DNA of 41,036 bases from Opitutus sp. GAS368 (GTDB lineage: Bacteria; Verrucomicrobiota; Verrucomicrobiia; Opitutales; Opitutaceae): positions 1-41,036 of the forward strand of contig CAMBVX010000014.1 in assembly GCA_945871085.1 (NCBI GenBank), written 5' to 3'. The first letter of the stretch is position 1. The number at the start of each line of letters is the position of its first letter. Shown one piece after another: positions 1 through 6,318 of the stretch. The notes beneath the pieces are model-generated. The model had not been told where the DNA came from and did not search any database. It saw only the letters and a program-made list of their open reading frames with translations. A program made the position numbers and the translations under genes.

Positions 1-212
1 CCCTGCCACGCGTAGTTGATGCCGCCGCGGCCGGGATCGTAGCTGAAACCCAGGTTCGGCCCGAGGGCGACGGCGAACGATGACGGACCGCAGTCGGGCA
101 GCATCGTGCGATGGACGAGCACGGAGCCGGTCGAGGGCGGAGCGGCCGGGAGCGGTCGCGCGAGGGCGAGGAGAAGAGCGACCAGCAGCCGCGCCCGGAA
201 CCGCGCGGGCAC
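1..212 (-). CDS. Secreted protein, N-terminal fragment (runs off the window)
   Basis: Only the first 70 or so codons are inside the window; the gene continues past position 1. From the GTG at 212 the product begins with a plausible Sec signal peptide (a few arginines, a run of Leu/Ala, then an Ala-rich cleavage region). The mature start ends in a segment reading SYDPGRGGINYAWQ. That pattern resembles the N-terminal region of secreted verrucomicrobial proteins found next to cytochrome or azurin-like proteins, but I cannot assign a function. The frame stays open upstream to an ATG at 335, 22 bases after the receptor stop. Starting there would put residues encoded by a palindromic repeat (236-300) in front of the signal peptide, so I prefer 212. 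It is probably co-transcribed with the receptor at 358-3882. Confidence 0.5.
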   Translation of the reverse strand, partial: MPARFRARLLVALLLALARPLPAAPPSTGSVLVHRTMLPDCGPSSFAVALGPNLGFSYDPGRGGINYAWQ

Positions 213-235
213 GGCTGGCCGCGAGAGACGAGACC

Positions 236-300
236 TGGGAGCGACGGGCTCCAGCCCGGCCTTGGTGCGCGACCAGCCGGGCTGGAGCCCGGCGCTCCCA
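236..300. repeat. 65-base near-perfect palindrome (25-base arms)
   Basis: The left arm is 236-260 and the right arm 276-300, with a 15-base spacer. The arms differ at one position and each contains the string GGGCTCCAGCCCGGC or its complement. The element sits between the receptor stop (358) and the likely start of the next gene (212). It could form a very stable RNA hairpin that attenuates or terminates transcription or protects mRNA ends. No T-rich run follows it on the minus strand, so a classical intrinsic terminator is not supported. Confidence 0.8.
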
Positions 301-357
301 GGGGCGGCCGTGGCGGAGTCGTCGTGTTCGGTCATGGGAGGCAGGCTCAGACTTCGA

Positions 358-3300
358 TCAGAACGTGCCCTTCACCCCAATCGCGAACTGCGTGCCATTG
401 TTGTTGTCGACGCGGAACTTCGCGTACTCGGGCGTCTGCGGGCCGTAGGCCCAGTCGGTGAAGTATTCGTTGAAGACATTGCGCACGTTGGCGAAGAGAC
501 TGAGCCGCGACCGGAAGAGATACTCGATGTTCAGGTCCATCGAGGTGCGGGCCTGCCGAAAGGTGTAGGCGCCTGCGCCCATCGTGGCCACGGGGGCCCT
601 TTGCGATTCGCCCTGGTAAGTCCATTGGGCCATCACGGTGAACGGCCGGCGGGCGAAGGTGAGGCCCCAGTTGAGCGACTCCGGCACGAAGCCGCGCCAG
701 TCCGCCTCGCTGTTGCCCTTCAGCTCGAGCTTGGTGCCGTTGACGAAGGCCTGGAACTGCCGGCCCCAGTTGCCGGCGAAGGCGAGGGAGTGCCTGACGT
801 TGAATTCCATGCCGGACACGCGGGCATCTCCGGCGTTGACCCGGGTGTTCAGCGTCCAGCCGAGGAAGCGCGGATCGAGGCCGAACTGCTCCAGGTCGGC
901 CGCGGTGGCGATGCGGGCGATTGCGCCGAAGAAGCCGGAGATATCCTTGCGGAACGCGCCGACGCTGAAGAGGCCGCCGGCGTCGGTGTAGTATTCGAAG
1001 GAGAGGTCGAAGTTGTCCGCGGTCCACGGTTTCAGTCTGGTATTGCGGATGCTGATACTGCCGGGAATCGCCAGCGGATTGGTTTCCAGGTCCACGTCCG
1101 CTTCGCTGATCGTGGAATTCGGGATGATTTCGGTGAAGTTCGGGCGGCCGTAGGTCTTCGCATACGCGAAGCGGGCGAGCAGCTTCTCCGTGGCGTTGAA
1201 GGTCAGGTGCGCGCTGGGGTAGTAGCCGTCGTAGGACCGCGACGCCCGGTAGCCGCGTTCCGCGCGGGTGAGATTGAGTTCCTGCATCGAGCCCACGTCG
1301 CCGGCCTCGGTCCTGCGGATCCGCGCCCCTGTGGTGGTGCGGGCGAAGGTGCCGTTGGCGTTGCGCACCCAGACCGCCGCGGGATCGAGGAGCGGGCCCA
1401 CGCCGTCGGTCTCCGTGTTTTCGTAGCGCACGCCGGTCACGAGCTGCAGTCGGTTCTGGAAGACCCGCACCGTGCCCTGGACGTAGCCGGCGGTCACTCT
1501 CTCCTCGATCGCCTCCGACGTGGTGATTTCGGACGTGCGGTTCGCCACCTCCTGCGCGGGGGTGGACGTGAACAGGCTCCGGTTCTTCTCCCACGCCTGG
1601 TAAGCGATCTTCGGCGAGGCCCACGGGATGTTCCGGTCCGCGAACGGCGAACGGGTGGAGTAGATTTGCGCGGCGAACGGAGCGGGGGACAGGCTGCCGC
1701 CCTGGCCGTTGTAGGTGTACGTGTAGGTCGGCCGCCGGCTGTCGCGCTCCTGCGAGCGGTACGCGCCGCCGAGTTCCAGCGAGGCGGGCACCGGCAGGAA
1801 ACCGAGCGCGCGCCGGACGCCGAGGTCGGCGCTCTTCATGATGTCGACGTTGTTGCGGATCTGGCCCGTCGTCGCGGTGTTAAGCTGATAACTGTTGATG
1901 TCGTGCAGATCGACCTCCTGGTTGGCGGCGTTGAACGCGCGGACCGTGTCGGGTCGAGGGGCGCCGAGGCCGCTGAAGACGAGGCGGACGGGCTGGGCCA
2001 GCGTGATGCCGAGATTGTTGAAATGCGGGTAGCTCTCGATCGCGTTGTTGTAGCCGTGGGATTTCGAGTGGGCCGCGCCGGCGACGATGCGCCAGGTGCC
2101 GTCGTCGAGCCGGTAGCGCAGGCTCTCGGACAGCAGCGTCTGCGTGATGTGGTGATGGCCGCCGGCCATCGCGACCACGCCGCGCCCGAAGGCGCCGTTG
2201 GTGCTGTCGGGCGTGAAGGTCAGCGGCGCGCCGCCCGCGACGGTCGAGGTGCCGACCGTGCCCGCGTTGAACGTCCAGTTGTAGTTGGCGTTGTCGTCGC
2301 GGAAGCGGCTGGCGAGCAGATTGAACGTGAGCACCGAATTCGGCGTCACGCGCCAGTCGACCTTGCCCGAGGCCGCCTGGCGGTGGATGTACTTCGGGGC
2401 GTCGATGAACTGATATGATTGCAGATAGGGCCGTTCCGGCGTGGCGCCGGTGCCGGTGCCCGTGCCGCTCCACGTCATCGTATCCAGATCCTGGACATTG
2501 TAGGCGATGTTGCTGGCGGCGTTGAGGACAAAGCCGAAGTTTTCGTTCACGGGCTTCGTATAGGTGATGTCGAGGCCCGGGATCGCCTTGAAAGTCTTCT
2601 CTTCGTAGGGAAACGGCGTCCGCTTCAGGGTGAAGTCCTCGCCGTTCATCGAGAGGTAGGTGCGGTAGCGGAACTCGGCGCGATTCAGCTCGAACGCGCT
2701 CTTGCTGATCATGTTCACCGAGCCGCCCATCGAGTCGGCCGGCGAGGAGGGCAGCGGCACCTTGGTGATCTCGACGCGGGCAATGCTGTTGATGTTGACG
2801 CCCTTGAAGTCGAAGGCGCGCGTGTTGCCGGCGTTGGCGGCGTGCGCGACCTGCGCCCCGTCCATGCTCACGTTAGTCAACGCGGCGTCGAGGCCGCGCA
2901 CCGCGACTTGGTTCGCGTTGCCATCGCCGCCTTCGACGATGGTGATGCCCGGGATGAACTTCATGAGCTCGGCGACGTTGCCGGCGGTCACGTCGCCATG
3001 GGTGTCGGAGGAAACGACGTTCTTCAGGTTGGCGGCGAAGCGCTGTTCGTTGATCGCGAGCGCCTGGCCTTCCATTTCGCGCGAAGTGGCGACGACAAAA
3101 GAGTCGAGCCGGACCACGCCAGGGTCGGCGCCGTAGCGGGCGACGTTGGTGAGCCCGACGTTCAGGGTGGCGGGTTGGGCCGGCCGGATGTCGACCGGCG
3201 ATTGTTTCGGGTCGAGGCCGGTATAAACCACTTCGACCACGACGGAGCCGGTCGGGACGCCGGCCAGCGAGTAGCGGCCGGTTTCGTCGGTGAAGGCGAC

Positions 3301-3882
3301 GAGGTCGGTGCCCCGGACCGTGACGCGGGCGTTGTTGAGGTACTGGCCGGTGGCGCTGTTCTGCACGCGGCCGGAAAGGGTGCCGGTGTTGACGGCGGCG
3401 GTGGCGTCGGCGGCCTGCGCGCCGGCCGCCGGACCGAGCGCGAGGGCGAGCCAGGCGCCGAATATGCCGAGAGGATTACGGTTACGCTTCATGGTGGGGG
3501 AGGAATCTTCAGCTTGCGGGTTCGGTCGATGATCAGAGGGGGAAGAGGGGGATGGGCGGCGACGGCTGACAATCAGGGCGCCGCTCGCGGCGTCCTGCGC
3601 GGCCTCAAGGGCCGAGCCCGCAAGCATCCGGTCGAGCGCGTCGCGCGGCGTGAACTCGCCGCGCACGGCATTCGTCGTCTCGCCGCGGACGCGATCGACG
3701 AGATAGACGATCGGCGTGCCGGCGGCGGCCGCGAACTGCTTGAGCGTGTCGGCGGCGTCGCCGCGGGGGAGGTTGAAGGCCCGCTTCTCAGCAGCGGCGG
3801 TCGCCGTGGTCGTCGCGCCAGAGACGGCGCTGCCGCAAAGGGCAACGACGGCGAGGGGCGCGGAGACGTGGGGTGACAACAT
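358..3882 (-). CDS. TonB-dependent receptor with in-frame N-terminal STN domain
   Basis: An outer-membrane receptor of 1174 residues from the ATG at 3882. In order: a weak signal segment; an STN (secretin/TonB N-terminal) domain at about residues 33-107; a Pro/Ser-rich linker; then at residue 131 (ATG at 3492) a second, textbook signal peptide beginning MKRNRNPLGIFGAWLALALG. Next come a carboxypeptidase-regulatory-like beta-sandwich (about 170-265), the plug, and a 22-strand-type barrel ending in a terminal Phe. From 3492 the product is 1044 residues. The frame is open back to 4020, but that part is encoded by a dispersed repeat. The paralogous locus at 21503-25377 keeps STN and receptor as two overlapping genes, so translation here may start at 3882, 3492 or both. 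It lies downstream of its sigma/FecR pair but behind a terminator-like hairpin, so it probably has its own promoter. The ligand is unknown. Confidence 0.9.
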   Translation of the reverse strand: MLSPHVSAPLAVVALCGSAVSGATTTATAAAEKRAFNLPRGDAADTLKQFAAAAGTPIVYLVDRVRGETTNAVRGEFTPRDALDRMLAGSALEAAQDAASGALIVSRRRPSPSSPSDHRPNPQAEDSSPTMKRNRNPLGIFGAWLALALGPAAGAQAADATAAVNTGTLSGRVQNSATGQYLNNARVTVRGTDLVAFTDETGRYSLAGVPTGSVVVEVVYTGLDPKQSPVDIRPAQPATLNVGLTNVARYGADPGVVRLDSFVVATSREMEGQALAINEQRFAANLKNVVSSDTHGDVTAGNVAELMKFIPGITIVEGGDGNANQVAVRGLDAALTNVSMDGAQVAHAANAGNTRAFDFKGVNINSIARVEITKVPLPSSPADSMGGSVNMISKSAFELNRAEFRYRTYLSMNGEDFTLKRTPFPYEEKTFKAIPGLDITYTKPVNENFGFVLNAASNIAYNVQDLDTMTWSGTGTGTGATPERPYLQSYQFIDAPKYIHRQAASGKVDWRVTPNSVLTFNLLASRFRDDNANYNWTFNAGTVGTSTVAGGAPLTFTPDSTNGAFGRGVVAMAGGHHHITQTLLSESLRYRLDDGTWRIVAGAAHSKSHGYNNAIESYPHFNNLGITLAQPVRLVFSGLGAPRPDTVRAFNAANQEVDLHDINSYQLNTATTGQIRNNVDIMKSADLGVRRALGFLPVPASLELGGAYRSQERDSRRPTYTYTYNGQGGSLSPAPFAAQIYSTRSPFADRNIPWASPKIAYQAWEKNRSLFTSTPAQEVANRTSEITTSEAIEERVTAGYVQGTVRVFQNRLQLVTGVRYENTETDGVGPLLDPAAVWVRNANGTFARTTTGARIRRTEAGDVGSMQELNLTRAERGYRASRSYDGYYPSAHLTFNATEKLLARFAYAKTYGRPNFTEIIPNSTISEADVDLETNPLAIPGSISIRNTRLKPWTADNFDLSFEYYTDAGGLFSVGAFRKDISGFFGAIARIATAADLEQFGLDPRFLGWTLNTRVNAGDARVSGMEFNVRHSLAFAGNWGRQFQAFVNGTKLELKGNSEADWRGFVPESLNWGLTFARRPFTVMAQWTYQGESQRAPVATMGAGAYTFRQARTSMDLNIEYLFRSRLSLFANVRNVFNEYFTDWAYGPQTPEYAKFRVDNNNGTQFAIGVKGTF

Positions 3883-3928
3883 GCGGAGGAGCAGAACTAC
3901 TCCAGTAACGCAGCGGCGGACGAAAAGA

Positions 3929-3960
3929 CCTAGTCGCGACGGAAAGATTTTTTTCAGGGC
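3929..3960 (+). promoter_or_regulatory. Recurrent AT-rich motif (site 1, ahead of STN/receptor)
   Basis: Reads CCTAGTCGCGACGGAAAG followed by a run of seven T on the plus strand. It aligns with sites at 25366-25397 (plus), 26658-26690 (minus) and 5809-5840 (minus). The shared core is TAGTCGC, a 3-4 base gap, then GGAAA-AT-TTTT. It lies 47-78 bases ahead of the ATG at 3882. A sigma-dependent promoter or an operator is an inference. Confidence 0.4.
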
Positions 3961-3971
3961 GCGAAACGCGC

Positions 3972-4020
3972 GGGGGGGGGCAGATGGATCGCCACGTCGC
4001 TGCGCTCCTCGCGATGACAA
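3972..4020. repeat. G9 tract plus half copy of the dispersed palindromic repeat
   Basis: Nine consecutive G (3972-3980) are followed by 3986-4020, which is a single half-unit of the repeat family found elsewhere in the window. It reads GGATCGCCACGTCGC and ends CGCGATGACAA. The second half of the palindrome is missing here. Confidence 0.65.
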
Positions 4021-4050
4021 TGAGGGAAGGGCGCGCTGCGCGGGGGTCCG

Positions 4051-4085
4051 AAAGAATGCAAAAGCACGGGCTGAAGCTCCGTGCT
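4051..4085 (-). terminator. Hairpin terminator after the sigma/FecR pair
   Basis: Seven-base perfect arms AGCACGG/CCGTGCT (4063-4069 and 4079-4085) enclose a small inner GCT/AGC pairing. On the minus strand they are followed by the T-rich TTTGCATTCTTT (4062-4051). It lies 36 bases after the FecR stop codon. A sequence-related hairpin follows the receptor at 6319. Confidence 0.6.
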
Positions 4086-4120
4086 ACGGTGGGGGCCACG
4101 CTGGGGTTGCATGGCGGAGA

Positions 4121-5161
4121 TCAGCGGGCGCGGCGGAGGTGGATTTCGGTTTCGCCGCGGCGCTCGCCGACGATTTCGCCGTCGCGTTCGAGGAGGCGCA
4201 CGAAGACCTCGGCCTCATCGAGGGCGAAGGTGCCGCCGATGCGGCGATCGGCGAGTGGTTCGTCGGCAATCAAAAGTTGGATACGGCTGCGGGCGTTGAA
4301 GCGGGCGATGACGTCGGCGAGCGGGGCTTCGGCGAAATCGGCGAGGCGGCTTTGCCAGGCGAGCGCGGCGCGGAGGGTGGCGGGATCGACTTGCTCGACG
4401 GTGGGAGGGGGGGCGTGGTGCGGGAGAACGATGCGCTGGCCAGCGGAGACGAGGGGCGCGGATTCGGCGGCGGAGGAGGCCGGGCCGGATTGGCCCACGC
4501 GGACTTTGCCCTCGGTGACGGTGACCTCGATGTCGCCGCCGGCGATGTAGCGGACGTTAAACGCAGTGCCGACGGCGCGGACGGCGATGCCGCCGGCGCT
4601 CACGATGAAGGGGCGCGCGGTGTCGTGGGCGACGGCGAAGTGAGCTTCGCCGGACTCGAGTTGCACGTGGCGTTCGGCGGCGGTGAACTGCACGCGCACG
4701 GCGCTGGCGGCGTTGAGTTCGAGCGTCGAGCCGTCGTCGAGGCGCGCGCGTTCGTAGCCGGCGACGGTGGTCGTGAAATGGATTTCGGGCGAAGGCTGCA
4801 GCGCGCGCCAGCCGACGAAAGAGCCGAGCGCGAGCGCGGCGGCGAGGCCGGCCCACGCGAGGGAGCGCGACCGGCTTCGGGGCGCCAGCGCTAGAGCGGG
4901 TTGTTCGGCGGTCGCCGGTGGAAACGCCACGACGGGAGCGGCGCGGTCGAAAGCGGTGTTGATGTCCATGCGAAACTCGGGGAGTTCGCCGAGGAGTCCG
5001 AGCGTTTGCTCCAGGCGGGCGACGGTGGCGGCATGGCGGGGATCGGTGCGGAGCCAGTGGGCAAATTCGCGCTCGCGGGCGGGCGAAAAACCGTCGTCGC
5101 GCGCGGTGAGCCACGCGATCGCGGCGTCTTCGATGGCGGCGGAGGAAGAATTGGTTTTCAC
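4121..5161 (-). CDS. FecR-family anti-sigma factor (full length)
   Basis: 346 residues with the whole FecR layout. A cytoplasmic N-terminal DUF4880-type domain (about 8-70, with the motif FAHWLRTDPRHAATVARLE) would bind the sigma factor. A Pro/Ala linker leads to one transmembrane helix near residues 103-118 (LAWAGLAAALALGSFVGW). The periplasmic FecR domain (about 125-230) contains the hallmarks SGEAHFAVAHDTARPF and VRAVGTAFNVR, and an STN-like C-terminal segment ends the protein. The start ATG overlaps the sigma stop (ATGA, 5161-5158), so translation is coupled. It would hold the sigma factor inactive until the receptor's STN domain signals that substrate is bound. This is the intact comparator for the truncated FecR at 25417-26031. 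Confidence 0.93.
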   Translation of the reverse strand: MKTNSSSAAIEDAAIAWLTARDDGFSPAREREFAHWLRTDPRHAATVARLEQTLGLLGELPEFRMDINTAFDRAAPVVAFPPATAEQPALALAPRSRSRSLAWAGLAAALALGSFVGWRALQPSPEIHFTTTVAGYERARLDDGSTLELNAASAVRVQFTAAERHVQLESGEAHFAVAHDTARPFIVSAGGIAVRAVGTAFNVRYIAGGDIEVTVTEGKVRVGQSGPASSAAESAPLVSAGQRIVLPHHAPPPTVEQVDPATLRAALAWQSRLADFAEAPLADVIARFNARSRIQLLIADEPLADRRIGGTFALDEAEVFVRLLERDGEIVGERRGETEIHLRRAR

Positions 5162-5718
5162 GAGGGCTCCTTCATTGCGGGTGCGGCGTCGACGAGGCCG
5201 CGGGCTTCGAAAAAGCGGGCGCAGTCGCGGACGCCCTTGAGTAAGTGGCCTTTCACGGTGCCGAGGGAAATATTGAGGCGGTCGGAGATTTCCTTGCCGG
5301 AGCAGCCGTCGAGGTAGCGGAGGAGCATCACCTCGCGGCAGCGTTCGGGGAGGGCGCGCATCGCCTCCGTGAGGGTTTCGCGGCGGTGGCGGCGCTCCAT
5401 GGTCTCGACGACGGTGGGTGGGGCGTCGAGGAGGGGGAGTTCGATGAGGTCCTCGTGGTCCGTGAGGGATTCGTGGGGGTGGACGTTGCGACGGCGGAAG
5501 AGGTCGATGGCGGCGTTGCGCGCGGTCGTGAAGAGAAAGGCTTTCGGGTGGGTGAGCCGGGCGGGGTCTGCGACGCGCAGGACGCGCACGTAGGTTTCCT
5601 GCACGAGGTCATCGTGGTCGGGGAGCGAAGGGAAGCGCTTCGAGAGATAGGCGCGGAGAGCAGGCTCGTGGGGTTGCACGTGCTCGGAAAACCAGCGGGC
5701 CTGTTCGGCGGAAGACAT
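5158..5718 (-). CDS. ECF RNA polymerase sigma factor, FecI-like
   Basis: 186 residues. Region 2 contains DDLVQETYVRVLR and FLFTTARNAAIDLFRR; region 4 contains LPERCREVMLLRYLDG and a helix-turn-helix ending in GTVKGHLLKGVRD. Length and motifs are those of FecI-like ECF sigma factors. A GGAGG lies about 11 bases upstream of the ATG, one of the few Shine-Dalgarno-like sequences seen in this window. Expected targets are its own operon and the receptor at 358-3882. It is a clear paralogue of the sigma factor at 26028-26576. Confidence 0.95.
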   Translation of the reverse strand: MSSAEQARWFSEHVQPHEPALRAYLSKRFPSLPDHDDLVQETYVRVLRVADPARLTHPKAFLFTTARNAAIDLFRRRNVHPHESLTDHEDLIELPLLDAPPTVVETMERRHRRETLTEAMRALPERCREVMLLRYLDGCSGKEISDRLNISLGTVKGHLLKGVRDCARFFEARGLVDAAPAMKEPS

Positions 5719-5808
5719 TCGGGGTTGTGCCTCCGGCGGGGCCGAAGGTTCGGCTGGTTTTATCGGCCGCGGCGCAGTGGCTGTCGAGTGGGTTTACGGG
5801 TGAAAACC

Positions 5809-5840
5809 GGCTCAAAAAATTATTTTCACATGGGACCAGG
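5809..5840 (-). promoter_or_regulatory. Recurrent AT-rich motif (site 2, upstream of ECF sigma gene)
   Basis: On the minus strand it reads TGGTCCCATGTGAAAATAAT and continues into a T run. The AT core is roughly 96-108 bases ahead of the sigma ATG, close to the 90-100 base spacing of the matching site before the second sigma gene (26658-26690). GAAAATAATTT resembles -35 regions reported for FecI-type promoters; the assignment is an inference. Confidence 0.4.
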
Positions 5841-5873
5841 TCCGAATCGATGGAGCTGCGTCTAAGCGCAGGC

Positions 5874-5889
5874 GGGGGGGGGGGGGGGG
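5874..5889 (+). repeat. Homopolymeric G16 tract
   Basis: Sixteen consecutive G in the non-coding region 156-171 bases upstream of the ECF sigma ATG. Long G tracts are prone to slippage and can change promoter spacing. A sequencing-length error is also possible. Confidence 0.85.
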
Positions 5890-5928
5890 TGGCCCATGCG
5901 CATTAACCGAAAGAAAAACACCCCCTGC

Positions 5929-6172
5929 TTGTCATTGCGCGGAGCAGGCAGAGCTTGCGTGGGGGAGGCGATGAACACCTAGGATTGTCGTCGCGAGGAG
6001 CGAAGCGACGTGGCGATCCATCTGATTTTTCAGTTGGATTGCCAGGCCCGCCGAGTCGGGCGCGCAATGACAAACCCGATGAGTTCATTAGCGGCGAGCG
6101 CAGCGACGACGCAATCCATCGGGAATCCTCCGTGGATTGCCGCGGTCGGCTGAGCCTCCCTCGCAATGACAA
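5929..6172. repeat. Cluster of dispersed palindromic repeats (about four half-units)
   Basis: Four half-units can be read. They start or end with TTGTCATTGCG or its complement CGCAATGACAA, and have GGATTGCC or GGCGATCC at the inner end (for example 5984-6020, 6052-6075, 6100-6172). The same family occurs at 3986-4020, 35204-35304, 37788-37865 and, degenerate, at 26927-26982. The pattern matches REP/MITE-like elements common in many bacteria. No coding sequence is supported. It fills most of the gene-free stretch 5719-6318, together with site 2, the G tract and two hairpins. Confidence 0.75.
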
Positions 6173-6243
6173 TCAACAGGCGCGGCTTTAGGTCAGCGCA
6201 TAGGGGTGGTAGGCCCCTGGGATTTCGGAGGAACGACACAAGA

Positions 6244-6269
6244 ACGCCCGTCCGGTGAAGGACGGGCGT
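6244..6269 (-). terminator. Perfect 10-bp hairpin after the receptor gene
   Basis: ACGCCCGTCC (6244-6253), a 6-base loop, then its exact complement (6260-6269). It lies 50 bases after the stop of the receptor at 6319. On the minus strand it is followed by the weakly T-rich TCTTGTGT. It is probably a terminator or mRNA-end stabiliser. Confidence 0.55.
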
Positions 6270-6281
6270 GGTGGGATCGAA

Positions 6282-6304
6282 AGCACGGGCTGAAGCGCCG
6301 TACT
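6282..6304 (-). terminator. Second hairpin, related to the one at 4063-4085
   Basis: AGCACGG and CCGTACT arms (one mismatch) surround GCTGAAGC, nearly the same sequence as the hairpin after FecR at 4063-4085. It lies 15 bases after the receptor stop and is followed on the minus strand by TTTCG. The pair suggests a small family of 3'-end palindromes in this genome. Confidence 0.45.
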
Positions 6305-6318
6305 ACGGGAGGGCGGGA

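Noticed and set aside
106-2418. Very long plus-strand open frame opposite the first receptor
   Set aside because: It is a shadow of the receptor's codon bias: repetitive Arg/Ala/Gly/Val composition, no domain or signal motif, and full overlap with a well-supported minus-strand gene.
5929-6172. Possible CRISPR array or tandem repeat
   Set aside because: Half-units are inverted and unequally spaced, and the same element is dispersed elsewhere. There is no regular repeat-spacer pattern and no cas gene.
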